Of a stretch of 42,445 nt of DNA, positions 22,746 through 31,177 are shown piece by piece. Where the stretch lies: assembly GCF_000466485.1 (NCBI RefSeq), contig NZ_KE993033.1, forward strand, positions 17,942 to 60,386. Reading direction: 5' to 3'. A program made the translations under genes and the position numbers. The DNA comes from [Clostridium] symbiosum ATCC 14940 (GTDB taxonomy: Bacteria > Bacillota > Clostridia > Lachnospirales > Lachnospiraceae). Numbering within the stretch: position 1 is the first letter of the stretch; each line of letters opens with the position of its first letter. The notes under the pieces are model-generated. The model saw nothing but the letters and a program-made list of their open reading frames with translations, did not search any database and had not been told where the DNA came from.

Positions 22746-23645
22746 TCAAATCACCAGACCGAGCAGTTCCATCTGTCTTCTGTACTCTTTCCCTGAAGTA
22801 GCCGTATAAATTCTCGTAGTTTCAATACTGCTGTGTCCCATGATATCGGCCAGTTTTACCACGTCCTTTTTCAACTCATAAAAGGTTCTGGCAAAAAGGT
22901 GGCGCAGATTGTGGGGAAATATCTTCTGCCATTCTACATCTGCCTCCCCGCATAGTTTTTTCATCTCACGCCAGACATTACTCCGATCCACTCCTTTTCC
23001 TGTTTTGGTAACAAACACTTCTCCTGTTTTCAGTTTCCGTTCTCTTATATATAGAAGAAGCTGCTTTTGCAGTTTGCTGCCGATGAAAACGATCCTGTTC
23101 TTTCCTTTATTATAGATACAGAGTTTCCCCTTCCGAACCGACTCCACCGTGACCGATTTCAGCTCGCTGATGCGAAGCCCCAGACCGCAAAGAGTCTGAA
23201 GAATCAGCGAAAGCTGCCTCTTCCCCATGTTCTGTGCAGCCCGCACCAGGCGGTAATATTCCTTTTTATTAAGCTCCCGCTGTTCCTCGCAGAACATCTG
23301 CCTTTGAATCTTGACCGGCTTTACACGAAAATCCACCCAGTCCATAAAGCTGAAAAAGCTGTTGAGAGCCGCCAGCATCGAATTGACGCTCCTGACATGA
23401 TAAATGGTGAGGAGATTACGTTTAAACTCAATAACCTTTTCTTTCGTAACCGCTTTCCGGCTTGTATCCGCTGCGCTGTTCCAATCCGCCTCACAACTCT
23501 GCTCCCTACGGACAAATGCTTCAAACACCCTGACATCATGCAGATATTTGTCTACCGTCGCCTTAGCCCGCTCTTCTTTTATCAAATATTCCTTATACCT
23601 TTGCAGCGCTTCTTTATCCAGAAACCTGCTGCCCTCTTCTGTCAC
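22746..23645 (-). CDS. Tyrosine site-specific recombinase (probable DNA invertase of the switch)
   Basis: A tyrosine recombinase of about 299 residues. An N-terminal SAM-like core-binding domain (about 10-110, LDKEALQRYKEYLIKEERAKATVDKYLHD) precedes a catalytic domain with R158 (GLGLRISEL), K180 (YNKGKNR), H245 and R248 (PHNLRH), H271 (MGHSS) and Y280 (TRIYT): the full active site. The size and lack of extra domains resemble stand-alone XerC/Mpi/RecV-type inverters rather than phage integrases. GTG at 23645 has GGGAG upstream; a TTG at 23681 is the alternative. It is divergent from the MoxR gene and next to the inverted repeats, its likely substrate. Confidence 0.92.
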   Translation of the reverse strand: MTEEGSRFLDKEALQRYKEYLIKEERAKATVDKYLHDVRVFEAFVRREQSCEADWNSAADTSRKAVTKEKVIEFKRNLLTIYHVRSVNSMLAALNSFFSFMDWVDFRVKPVKIQRQMFCEEQRELNKKEYYRLVRAAQNMGKRQLSLILQTLCGLGLRISELKSVTVESVRKGKLCIYNKGKNRIVFIGSKLQKQLLLYIRERKLKTGEVFVTKTGKGVDRSNVWREMKKLCGEADVEWQKIFPHNLRHLFARTFYELKKDVVKLADIMGHSSIETTRIYTATSGKEYRRQMELLGLVI

Positions 23646-23750
23646 AAACGACCACTCCCTTCTACATATGCCGCAAACCAATGGCCTTCACTATCAAGGA
23701 CGTTTTATCATCCTGACATTTATTTTATCATAATAAAAACGGAAAGGCAG

Positions 23751-23781
23751 ATTATAAATGGTTCCAGGACCATTGATACAA
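23751..23781 (-). promoter_or_regulatory. Possible recombinase promoter with dyad in the spacer
   Basis: The minus strand has -35 TTGTAT (23776-23781) and -10 TATAAT (23751-23756), 19 bp apart. The spacer is almost filled by an imperfect 18-bp dyad of AATGGT and ACCATT arms (23757-23774). This is a good place for a regulator to act on recombinase expression; the regulator is unknown. Confidence 0.45.
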
Positions 23782-23865
23782 ACTTAACTAATAAAATCGA
23801 CGTTTATTAGACCACGCCCGGTTATAATGAGCATATAAAGTTAAAATGTGAAGGAGGATATTATC

Positions 23866-24774
23866 ATGGAATTATATATACAGGAAGAACAAATCAGTGA
23901 GCATTTACAAAAGCGGCTCGAGCGCTTCCGGGCTGATTATCCGGTAGCGGATGAGGTGAAAAGGCGCGTCTCCAAACCGGATATGCCCTTCTTCGGAAAA
24001 GAGATTCTTGAGATGGCTGTTTCCGCCCTGCTGGAGGGTGAAAATATCCTGCTTTGCGGCGATAAGGCAACCGGCAAGAATATTTTGGCGGAAAACCTGG
24101 CATGGATGTTCGGAAGGCCCGTATACAACATGTCCTTCCATGTGAATACGGACAGCGGCAGCCTGATCGGAAGTGATACCTTCGTCGACAACGAAGTAAA
24201 GCTGCGCAAAGGCCCGGTCTATCAGTGTGCGGCCTACGGCGGATTTGGCATCCTGGATGAAATCAACATGGCAAAAAACGACGCCGTCTCTGTTCTTCAC
24301 GCTACGCTGGATTACCGCCGTATCATCGATGTGCCGGGCTATGACAGGATCGAGCTTCATCCCGCCGCCCGCTTTATCGGCACAATGAATTACGGTTATG
24401 CCGGAACAAAGGAACTCAATGAGGCCCTTGTCTCACGTTTTATGGTTATCAACATGCCGACACTTACACAGGATGATTTGATAAAAATACTGGATACCGC
24501 CGTTCCCGGCGCCACATCTGCCTCGCTGGAACAGTTTGCCGGCCTCTTTCTTGATCTTCAGACAAAAGCGAAAAATGGAGAGATTTCCACCAAACCGGTG
24601 GATTTGCGCGGCATGATTGGTTCCCTGAAGCTGATACGCGGAGGACTCACCCCCAAAGCAGCCGTTACCATGGGCATAACCAATAAATGTTTCGATGGAT
24701 TTGAACAGGAGATTGTGGACGACATCGTCCTGACCCGGATTCCCGAATCCTGGAGCAGCAGGGACGTATTTTAG
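23866..24774 (+). CDS. MoxR-type AAA+ ATPase (AAA_5)
   Basis: A 302-residue AAA+ ATPase of the MoxR/CbbQ/NorQ group, which acts as a chaperone for metal-enzyme or protein-complex maturation together with a VWA protein. Visible parts are the Walker A LLCGDKATGKNIL (GK at about 70-71, followed by N rather than S/T), Walker B FGILDEIN (D130, E131), sensor 1 GTMNYG and an arginine finger region EALVSRF. The start at 23866 has AGGAGGA at good spacing; a Met six codons earlier lacks one. The VWA gene follows after 13 bp, almost certainly as an operon. Confidence 0.88.
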   Translation: MELYIQEEQISEHLQKRLERFRADYPVADEVKRRVSKPDMPFFGKEILEMAVSALLEGENILLCGDKATGKNILAENLAWMFGRPVYNMSFHVNTDSGSLIGSDTFVDNEVKLRKGPVYQCAAYGGFGILDEINMAKNDAVSVLHATLDYRRIIDVPGYDRIELHPAARFIGTMNYGYAGTKELNEALVSRFMVINMPTLTQDDLIKILDTAVPGATSASLEQFAGLFLDLQTKAKNGEISTKPVDLRGMIGSLKLIRGGLTPKAAVTMGITNKCFDGFEQEIVDDIVLTRIPESWSSRDVF

Positions 24775-24787
24775 AAATGAGGCGAGC

Positions 24788-26653
24788 ATGATGAACAGGA
24801 ATAATGGTACAGAAAACACTGTGCCTGCTGAAGATATGTCTATAAAAGAGATGCCTGCAAACGATATATCGGAAGAGGAATTGGAGACAGCCCGCATCCA
24901 GAACCGCCTCAAAAACCTGCTGTGGACCATAAGCGGAGATTACAGCCTGGGAACTGAAGTGAATGCCGCTGTTTTCAAAAAGTCCAAGTATATCGCTCTT
25001 TATGACGCGGTCTGTAAAGGCGGCTTTGCCAGATACTTCCGGCCCCGGACCCTGGAGCAGTATTTTGAAAAGGCCTTTCTCTACGGCGCCGAGCCATCGG
25101 TGCTTTTGCCGCTGTCCCGCCTCTGTATTGAAAGTGCGGTCTGGAAAAAACTGGCGGCCGATCGCGGCGGCATAGCCGAGCTGCGGAGAATGGCATTTGA
25201 GGATACCCTGAAGAAAGAGTCCGGACGTCTGACCCACACGGACTGGGGCGCCCTGGAGGGCTGTTATCTGCGCTACTGTCTCTACAAAACCCCTGCCGGA
25301 AAATCAAAGCAGCTTTGGGTTGACAAGATCGTTTCCCTTCAGGATGCGGGTGATACCATTGATATTATCCGCTGCCTCGACGAAGTGTATAACGGAGCCT
25401 ATCCCAAGGGCTTTGCCGATGAATTCAAGGGCTTTGGCCTGTTCGAGGAGAATCCGGGGCGCGGCAGGCAGTCCGGTTCGGAAGAAGACGAGGAGGACAA
25501 ACCGGAGAAGGAGGAGGACCGTATCGTCAACCTGCTGGATGACCATCTGCAGGAAGAGGACGACGGCAAAAACAAGGCGCAAAAGCCTAATGCCGTCGTC
25601 CTGGAAGATGAATCCATGGCGCTGGCGAAAGACTATATTGAGCTGAATTATGGAAAGAGTTATCTGACACCGAAAGAACAGCGACAGCTAAATTATCAAA
25701 TCTGTACGGGCGCGCACAAAGAATGTAAGCTGCATTTTTCAGACGGGCTGCTGAGCCGCCCTGACGCTTCTGCAGAAGGGACTTCGCCGGCAGAAGAACA
25801 GCCGCCTCTCCAGGACAGCGCCGACACTTATCAGATGGAATATGCCAGAAGAGTTCTGACGGAAAATCTCGAAATTCTGAAGGCAAACCAGCTTATGACA
25901 AGGCAGAATATCCTGTCACTGGCCGATATTTTAAAACGAGCGCTTCTCACCAGGGAAGAAAAAGAAATTTTTCCCGACGAATACGGAAAAATCCGGGTTG
26001 ACAGGCTCTGGAATATCGGCAGAACCGACAACCGCAAAATGTTTGACAGGGAATTTATTCAGGAATTCACTGATTTTGCAGTGGAAATCCTGATCGATTC
26101 AAGCGGCTCACAGCAGATCCGCCAGAGCCTGGTCGCTTTGCAGGGCTATATCATCAGTGAAGCCCTGAGCCTGGCGGAAATACCGCACCGTGTCATGGGA
26201 TTCTGCACGTTCGGTGATTATACGGTAATGCGGCGGTACCGGGATTATGATGAACCGATTGAAGCCGATAAACGTATTCTGGAATTCTACGGTTCCGCCA
26301 ATAACCGGGACGGACTTGCGATCCGCGCCGCCGCCCACAGCCTGTCGGCCCGCAGGGAAGAGAATAAAATCCTGATTGTTTTAAGTGACGGAACGCCGAA
26401 CGACATCATTGTCAGCAAATCAAAGAGCCGTCTGCGCGTCCAGTATTGCAATGACTATGCGGTCAAGGACACGGCCAGGGAAGTGTACAGCCTCCGAAGC
26501 AAGGGAATTGCCGTCATGGGCATCTTTGCCGGAGAGGAAGAAGCCCTCCCTGCCGAAAAACAGATATTTGGAAACGAGTTCGCCTATATACGCAAAATCA
26601 GTGACTTCTCAAATGTGGTGGGCAGGTATTTAAAGGAACAACTGATGGTCTGA
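24788..26653 (+). CDS. VWA-domain partner protein (CoxE/NorD/CobT-like)
   Basis: A 621-residue protein with no signal peptide. The N-terminal part (about 20-230) is helical and unrecognised. A very acidic linker (about 235-265, rich in EEDEEDKPEKEEDR) leads into the middle. The C-terminal VWA domain (about 430-615) has a complete MIDAS: DSSGS (D437-S441), a later threonine in GFCTFGDY, and LSDGTPND. CoxE, NorD and CobT-type proteins with this layout work with MoxR ATPases to insert metals or remodel complexes. No obvious target enzyme is adjacent. Two tandem REP-like repeats start at the base after its stop codon. Confidence 0.85.
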   Translation: MMNRNNGTENTVPAEDMSIKEMPANDISEEELETARIQNRLKNLLWTISGDYSLGTEVNAAVFKKSKYIALYDAVCKGGFARYFRPRTLEQYFEKAFLYGAEPSVLLPLSRLCIESAVWKKLAADRGGIAELRRMAFEDTLKKESGRLTHTDWGALEGCYLRYCLYKTPAGKSKQLWVDKIVSLQDAGDTIDIIRCLDEVYNGAYPKGFADEFKGFGLFEENPGRGRQSGSEEDEEDKPEKEEDRIVNLLDDHLQEEDDGKNKAQKPNAVVLEDESMALAKDYIELNYGKSYLTPKEQRQLNYQICTGAHKECKLHFSDGLLSRPDASAEGTSPAEEQPPLQDSADTYQMEYARRVLTENLEILKANQLMTRQNILSLADILKRALLTREEKEIFPDEYGKIRVDRLWNIGRTDNRKMFDREFIQEFTDFAVEILIDSSGSQQIRQSLVALQGYIISEALSLAEIPHRVMGFCTFGDYTVMRRYRDYDEPIEADKRILEFYGSANNRDGLAIRAAAHSLSARREENKILIVLSDGTPNDIIVSKSKSRLRVQYCNDYAVKDTAREVYSLRSKGIAVMGIFAGEEEALPAEKQIFGNEFAYIRKISDFSNVVGRYLKEQLMV

Positions 26654-26693
26654 TTGATGGCGGTGACCTGTGCGTGGAGCGTACAGGTTATTG
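26654..26693 (+). repeat. REP-like 40-bp hairpin repeat, copy 3
   Basis: It starts immediately after the VWA gene stop codon and is followed without gap by copy 4, giving a 40-bp tandem period. The core is ACCTGTGCG-TGGA-GCGTACAGGT. Confidence 0.8.
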
Positions 26694-26733
26694 TTGATGG
26701 CGGTGACCTGTGCGCAGAGCGTGCAGGTTACCG
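26694..26733 (+). repeat. REP-like 40-bp hairpin repeat, copy 4
   Basis: The second unit of the tandem pair, with core ACCTGTGCGCAGAGCGTGCAGGT, an imperfect palindrome. It lies in the convergent space between the VWA gene and the GNAT-YoaP gene. Confidence 0.8.
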
Positions 26734-26756
26734 CTTCTGCGGAGTATCTGAGCAGG

Positions 26757-27515
26757 TTATCCCAGCCCTTCGGCTTCAAGAATTTTCTCAAACCTCTTCT
26801 CCGACAAAATTTCATTCGTTATAAACCGACCATTATAGAACAGGCTGTATGTGGTAAACGGAGCCGGAGCATTCCTGGCCTCCCCGGATGTCTTAAATAA
26901 GACTGCCTTAAATGGGATATTATTCTCCTCTGCCGCCGATTCGATAAGAGGAACGTATTTTGCCGTAAACGGACATTGTCTCGTATAATAGAGGACAAAC
27001 CCATTCTCTTCAGTACGTGGCTGCCTTACCTGCTCCTTAAACTGCGGTTTTGGCGCATCCGCCTCAAAGGGCAGATAGAAAAGTTCAAAATACGGTTCGG
27101 CGCTGTCCGCCCGGATAAAACCTTTATATCCCAGGAATTTCGGATCCGACAGGTAGGGCATCTTCTTTTTGGAGGTCAGAACCACCAGTCCCAGCCTGCC
27201 CTTTTCCCTGCTGTCCCGGATGCATTCCTCGAGCAGCAAATTCGAATATCCCTGGCCTTTAAACTGCCCGGATACCCACAGACAGTTGATATACATATAT
27301 CCGTCCGCCTCGACAGGCGCCCAGGCTTTCTCCGCCGGCATGTACTCGATAAAACATTTGCCGCGGACATTTCCCTTCAGAAATACGAGTCCATCCTCAA
27401 ACTGTTCGTTCAGCCAGTTTTTTTTAGATAACACCTGACAATCCTTATTGTTTGAAATGGCGCAGCAGATATGCTCCTGTTCCAGGTTATCCTTTGTAAC
27501 CGATATTAATTCCAT
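26757..27515 (-). CDS. GNAT acetyltransferase with C-terminal YoaP domain
   Basis: The 252-residue protein has an N-terminal GNAT domain (about 1-140) with CLWVSGQFKGQGYSNLLLEECI (the acetyl-CoA loop QxxGxG/A, about 79-100) and LGLVVLTSKKK. The C-terminal YoaP domain (about 185-250) has a thioredoxin-like FVLYYTRQCPFTAKYVPLIE with a lone Cys and FYNGRFITNEILSEKRFEKIL. The substrate is unknown. It overlaps the end of the TfoX-GyrI fusion gene by 29 bp, so the two are probably cotranscribed, that gene being upstream. Confidence 0.85.
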   Translation of the reverse strand: MELISVTKDNLEQEHICCAISNNKDCQVLSKKNWLNEQFEDGLVFLKGNVRGKCFIEYMPAEKAWAPVEADGYMYINCLWVSGQFKGQGYSNLLLEECIRDSREKGRLGLVVLTSKKKMPYLSDPKFLGYKGFIRADSAEPYFELFYLPFEADAPKPQFKEQVRQPRTEENGFVLYYTRQCPFTAKYVPLIESAAEENNIPFKAVLFKTSGEARNAPAPFTTYSLFYNGRFITNEILSEKRFEKILEAEGLG

Positions 27516-28602
27516 TCTTTTCTCCTTTTAACCGCCCGGTCTGTGCTGCCCTGCTGCTCTTTCTGACCGGATGGCGCAGTACGGTCTTCAGCTTATCCGG
27601 AGCCGTTTTTCTCGGATCCCCGAGGTAAATTTCATGATGCCGCCTCGTTTCATTTATCTCCGTCTCATAACCATTTGCTTCAATAAAGCGCTCCAGCTTT
27701 TCTATTGTTTCCGGCTCATCGTCATAGGGGCCGATATGCATCACCTGGGCGCACATCCCCTCCTTGTACCGGAGCAGACGTACGTTGGAGGTATCTGTCT
27801 CCGGCTTTTTCGCAAGACATACCTCTTTCGCCCATTCCAGCACTTCCTCCGTGACAAAGTCAGGCTGCCTGATCAGGGAGGTCCAGCAGAATTTACTCTT
27901 ATCCGTTATCATTTTCCCGTCAAAGCCTCCCTCTTCGGTGTGCCAGAGCCCTTCCAGCGGAGGCACCACATAATCAAAATATCCGGGCGGACACGAATCG
28001 CTTTTTTTGCTCATCTTTATCGTATAGGAAAGTGCATAAAGCGCTCCCACCGCATTTTTATAATCGGCGGATGTATTGGGATCTCCATTTCCATCTACAG
28101 CCAAAAATACCATTTCCGGTACATCTGCAAATTCAGGATTTCTGCCGGGCTGGTACAGTGCCTTATCACGTTTTTTGAAGTCCACCTTTTCCATATCCGC
28201 TTTTCCCTTCTTCTCCTGTTTTTGAGCTGATTGCTTTTCCTCTGTCCTTGACGCCTTATCTGTCTTTTCCCTGCTCTTTTCCCCTTTTTTCTTACCGGGC
28301 TTAGACACCGGAAGCTCTCTGAATGTCTCCGCAGTCAGCTCTGCAAGAAGTTCTCTGTCGTCGATATCCTCGACCAGCAGATATGGTTTTGAGCCTTGAT
28401 AGGGAGGCACTTCCTCATAATCTGGACACAGCCTTCTGCCTGCTTCCGTTATTTTAATAAAAAGCTGGTTTTCGCAGATCAGACCAACAATTTTACCATT
28501 ACAGTAAATTCCGTATTCGCCAAACATCTTTTTATAAGTGATCTCCCCGGCCGCACACATCTGCTCCGCCGCATACCGGACAAATTCAAGACTAGAAGCC
28601 AT
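27487..28602 (-). CDS. TfoX-N domain fused to a GyrI-like small-molecule-binding domain
   Basis: A 371-residue fusion. Residues 1-95 are a TfoX N-terminal domain (LEFVRYAAEQMCAAGEITYKKMFGEYGIYCNGKIVGLI). Residues 96-140 are a Lys/Glu-rich linker. Residues 150-350 are a GyrI-like domain of the SbmC/DUF-type (YQPGRNPEFADVPEMVFLAVDGNGDPNTSADYKNAVGALYALSYTIKMS, then RLLRYKEGMCAQVMHIGPYDDEPETIEKL). GyrI-like proteins of this branch often appear alone with the second motif; joining to TfoX-N is unusual. There is no frameshift at the junction, and the start has a GGAGG-like site upstream. Confidence 0.85.
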   Translation of the reverse strand: MASSLEFVRYAAEQMCAAGEITYKKMFGEYGIYCNGKIVGLICENQLFIKITEAGRRLCPDYEEVPPYQGSKPYLLVEDIDDRELLAELTAETFRELPVSKPGKKKGEKSREKTDKASRTEEKQSAQKQEKKGKADMEKVDFKKRDKALYQPGRNPEFADVPEMVFLAVDGNGDPNTSADYKNAVGALYALSYTIKMSKKSDSCPPGYFDYVVPPLEGLWHTEEGGFDGKMITDKSKFCWTSLIRQPDFVTEEVLEWAKEVCLAKKPETDTSNVRLLRYKEGMCAQVMHIGPYDDEPETIEKLERFIEANGYETEINETRRHHEIYLGDPRKTAPDKLKTVLRHPVRKSSRAAQTGRLKGEKNGINIGYKG

Positions 28603-28691
28603 ATTTTCACCTCCCTATGTGAATCAGCTTATTCGTTACAATTCAGCTTTCGGCCAAAAAACGCCGTTAAATTTGGTAAACAGTTCACTTC

Positions 28692-29150
28692 TTATTCCTT
28701 CAACCCCACGTAAATATGAATCTCAGCCTCATCCATGCTGCCGTCCTGATACTCCTCAAAATCGCATTCAAAGCTTCTTACTAAATCCGTGTTCCATATT
28801 TCCTTCCAGCACTCCGCCACTGCCTCGTGCAGATCACCCTTCGCCACAAATTTTGCGTATTTCCCGGCCGGAATCGTTACAAGAACCGTACCCTCTGGAA
28901 TCGTCTCCTTACCATCCGTCTCACAGGCGGTCACAATCGTATAATCCGATTTTTCATTCCCGGCATATTCGGTATAAATGCCCAATACCTTTTCATTCAC
29001 TTTTCCGGATATCGCCTCATAATATCCCTGCGAGTAAAAATTCCCCCACAGTCCTCCGATTACCGCACCCATATCAGGCGACGTATTATTGGTTCTGGCC
29101 TTAATTCCCACTGCTTTCATTTCCTCTAATTGAACGATTTCGTAATTCAT
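28692..29150 (-). CDS. GyrI-like/AraC-type effector-binding domain protein
   Basis: A stand-alone effector-binding domain of 152 residues, MNYEIVQLEEMKAVGIKARTNN, followed by PDMGAVIGGLWGNFYSQGYYEAISGKVNEKVLGIYTEY and EGTVLVTIPAGKYAKFVAKGDLHEAVAECW. Such proteins bind or hydrolyse small toxic compounds or buffer gyrase inhibitors. ATG at 29150 is chosen because AGGAG precedes it and the domain begins there; the frame to 29192 only extends into the repeat element. It follows the other GyrI-like gene group and shares its strand. Confidence 0.85.
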   Translation of the reverse strand: MNYEIVQLEEMKAVGIKARTNNTSPDMGAVIGGLWGNFYSQGYYEAISGKVNEKVLGIYTEYAGNEKSDYTIVTACETDGKETIPEGTVLVTIPAGKYAKFVAKGDLHEAVAECWKEIWNTDLVRSFECDFEEYQDGSMDEAEIHIYVGLKE

Positions 29151-29169
29151 TTCATATTCTCCTGTTTTC

Positions 29170-29272
29170 AGTTGTTTTTCACGGCTAAACACCGTTTCGC
29201 GCCGTTAAACTGGGGATTTTACTCAAAAGCTGAGTGAAAACACTTCGCGGAAGGGTAGCTGTGAATTGTAAC
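29170..29272 (-). repeat. MITE-like palindromic element, copy D
   Basis: On the minus strand it starts GTTACAATTCAC, followed by CCGCGAAGTGTTTTCACTC, a loop, and GAGTAAAATCCCCAGTTTAAC, then GGCGCGAAACGG. It lies directly upstream of the GyrI-like gene, so that gene's promoter or leader runs through it. Confidence 0.6.
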
Positions 29273-29291
29273 TGCATCATACCACACGTAA

Positions 29292-29311
29292 CATGACAAC
29301 TATATGTCATG
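29292..29311. promoter_or_regulatory. CATGACA/TGTCATG dyad upstream of the GyrI-like gene
   Basis: Two 7-bp arms, CATGACA and TGTCATG, are separated by 6 bp. The dyad is compact enough for a dimeric repressor, or it forms a small hairpin. It borders the 29318-29508 repeat element. Confidence 0.35.
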
Positions 29312-29317
29312 ATACCA

Positions 29318-29508
29318 GGGTCAAAAGGGGGGAAATCTGATGCAAGCTTACTTGCATGAAGATTTTTAATCTTGGGACCCGCCAAAAACATGAGTAAGAA
29401 GCCATTTTTCGCAAAAAATGAGCGGATCGCGAATGTTTTTGAGGATTGTGTGAGCACGCAGTGCGGAGCAATCCGGTTTCAAAGGGGGGCAAAAGACCTT
29501 TTGACCCC
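29318..29508. repeat. Non-coding element with GGGTCAAAAGG inverted ends
   Basis: GGGTCAAAAGG (29318-29328) and CCTTTTGACCC (29497-29507) form 11-bp inverted ends around about 170 bp with no gene. Next to each end is AGGGGGG or AAAGGGGGGC, and the right end alone can fold into a hairpin. It looks like another non-autonomous palindromic element; only one copy is seen here. Confidence 0.5.
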
Positions 29509-29558
29509 AACATCAGATCATCATTAGTAACAGTTCAGCCGCTCTCTCAGCTTCAGCG

Positions 29559-30467
29559 TTATTCCCCGTATATATCCTTTAGTCTTGCCATCAACTCATA
29601 TAATTCCCTGCGCAGTTCCTGCGGCTTTGTAAGCTCTACCCTGTCGCCGAAGCTGAGCAGCCAGCCGAACAGGTTGTCCCGATCGGTAAAACCAAAAGAG
29701 AACTTAAGCCTTCCGTCCTCCTGTTCCGTAAAACTGCCCGGACCGTACTCTTCCACCAGCCTCCATTTCATCTCCGGTTCGAACAGAGCCTCCACCTCTA
29801 TCTCCGTAGGAAAGATCCGTTCAGCAGCCAGCTGGGGAGCCGGCATCTGCCTTGGTTCATATGTCTCCTCCAGGCCGGCGGTCTCCGTCATCCTGTTCAG
29901 CTTAAACATCCGGTAATCCTGTTTCTCACAGCAATAACCCCACAAATACCAGGATGTCCATTTAAATATAAGAAGATACGGTTCGACAATTCGTCTGCTC
30001 TCACCGCCCGGAGCATAGTAGGTGAACGCCACCTTCCGCCGGTTCTCAATCGCCGTTTGAAACAGACTGATTTTGGGCGCCAGGGAAGATTTATACCATG
30101 AAGCCAGATCAATCATAATGTGGTTGTTGGACGCCAGCACGGAATTATTGCCAGAAGCCAGCTTCTCCATGAGCTGCTGGTACCGTTTTGTCCCCGAAAC
30201 ACTGTCCAGACTTTTAAGGCCGGCCAGAATTGCCTGCATGTCGGAAGAGGTGAGCAGGGTTTTATCCATCCTATAGCCGTCCATGATGGATATCCCTCCA
30301 TTCTGTCCCTGCGAAGTTACGACAGGGATTCCGGCTTTGCAGATATCCTCGATATCCCGGTTAATCGTCCTGCGGGATACTTCGAATTTATCGGCCAGAT
30401 ACGGCGCCGTCACCTTTTCCTGCTGAAGAAGGATGGATAGAATGCCGATAAGGCGGTCTATTTTCAT
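29559..30467 (-). CDS. WYL-domain transcriptional regulator
   Basis: A 302-residue protein with an N-terminal HTH_11 domain (MKIDRLIGILSILLQQEKVT, then LADKFEVSRRTINRDIEDICKAGIPVV, residues 1-60). The middle WYL domain (about 135-205) has the FTYYAPGGESRRIVEPYLLIFKWTSWYLWGYC segment with the SWYL signature, followed by the WCX domain. WYL regulators sense nucleic-acid or nucleotide ligands in several systems. The 4-bp overlap (ATGA-type) with the NTF2-like gene upstream shows they form an operon. Confidence 0.9.
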   Translation of the reverse strand: MKIDRLIGILSILLQQEKVTAPYLADKFEVSRRTINRDIEDICKAGIPVVTSQGQNGGISIMDGYRMDKTLLTSSDMQAILAGLKSLDSVSGTKRYQQLMEKLASGNNSVLASNNHIMIDLASWYKSSLAPKISLFQTAIENRRKVAFTYYAPGGESRRIVEPYLLIFKWTSWYLWGYCCEKQDYRMFKLNRMTETAGLEETYEPRQMPAPQLAAERIFPTEIEVEALFEPEMKWRLVEEYGPGSFTEQEDGRLKFSFGFTDRDNLFGWLLSFGDRVELTKPQELRRELYELMARLKDIYGE

Positions 30468-30856
30468 TTGCTCTGCTCCTCTGCCTCAGTGTTAATCGGC
30501 CTTCCGATTTTCTTCTCGCGTCTCCACTCCGGAGCCGCTCCGTCATCGCCCCAATACTCGTCTACCGCCGTGATTTTCCCATTCCTTACCTCGATAAAAG
30601 AGGTTACATGGAAAGACAGCCCCGTGTCCTCCGACCACACACGGACCACCGTAATAAACAGATTCCCCGACTGCTCGCTTCTCTCTATCTCACCGTCCCA
30701 TGAGCCGGGGTATTCACAATTTGCCCTTATGAACTCCTCCGAATTGAAAAGCTCATTTGTATTATGCCATTTTATATAGGCATTATAATCAAAATACGCC
30801 CTCATGGCTTCCGCGTTCTGACGCAGCGTATCGCTCCAGTATCTTTCTATATTCAT
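30464..30856 (-). CDS. NTF2-like (SnoaL-type) small protein
   Basis: A 130-residue protein with the cone-shaped NTF2-like fold pattern: an N-terminal helical half (IERYWSDTLRQNAEAMRAYFDYNAYIKWHNTNELF), then strands ending FHVTSFIEVRNGKITAVDEYWGDDG, typical of the SnoaL branch. It may be an enzyme or ligand-binding protein. GGGAGGATAATGT precedes the ATG. Its stop codon overlaps the WYL regulator start by 4 bp. Confidence 0.8.
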   Translation of the reverse strand: MNIERYWSDTLRQNAEAMRAYFDYNAYIKWHNTNELFNSEEFIRANCEYPGSWDGEIERSEQSGNLFITVVRVWSEDTGLSFHVTSFIEVRNGKITAVDEYWGDDGAAPEWRREKKIGRPINTEAEEQSK

Positions 30857-31177
30857 ACATTATCCTCCCTGCCTGATTTACTTTCTGCCGTTATTACTTC
30901 AGCCGGCCAAATCCCGGCATACTCTATTTTACCATAAATTCATGCTCGCTGAAATTCTAAAAATTATCCGTTATCCTGAATCGAAAAAATCCATTTTGGT
31001 TTAATACATTATTGCGCTGCAATTATCATTGACGCGGCACCCGATTTTTTGCATTCATAACAAATATTGCTTCTGATAAGTTAGTGTGATATAGAAAGAA
31101 ATAAGGCTTGTGTCAAAAAGTATTATTTTGAATATTATGTTACTATAAGTAAATATTATAGGAGACACAATTTAATT
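30857..31177. other. AT-rich gap without a recognised gene
   Basis: Divergent space between the NTF2-like gene and the 117-residue ORF. It becomes AT-rich toward the right, matching that ORF. It must hold a promoter for each side, but I could not fix good -35/-10 pairs. No repeat family member is seen here. Confidence 0.5.

Noticed and set aside
24433-25237. Long minus-strand frames across the MoxR-VWA junction
   Set aside because: Antisense to two genes with clear motifs; composition explains the open frames.
26654-26733. CRISPR array
   Set aside because: Only two 40-bp units directly joined without spacers, and single copies elsewhere; no cas genes.
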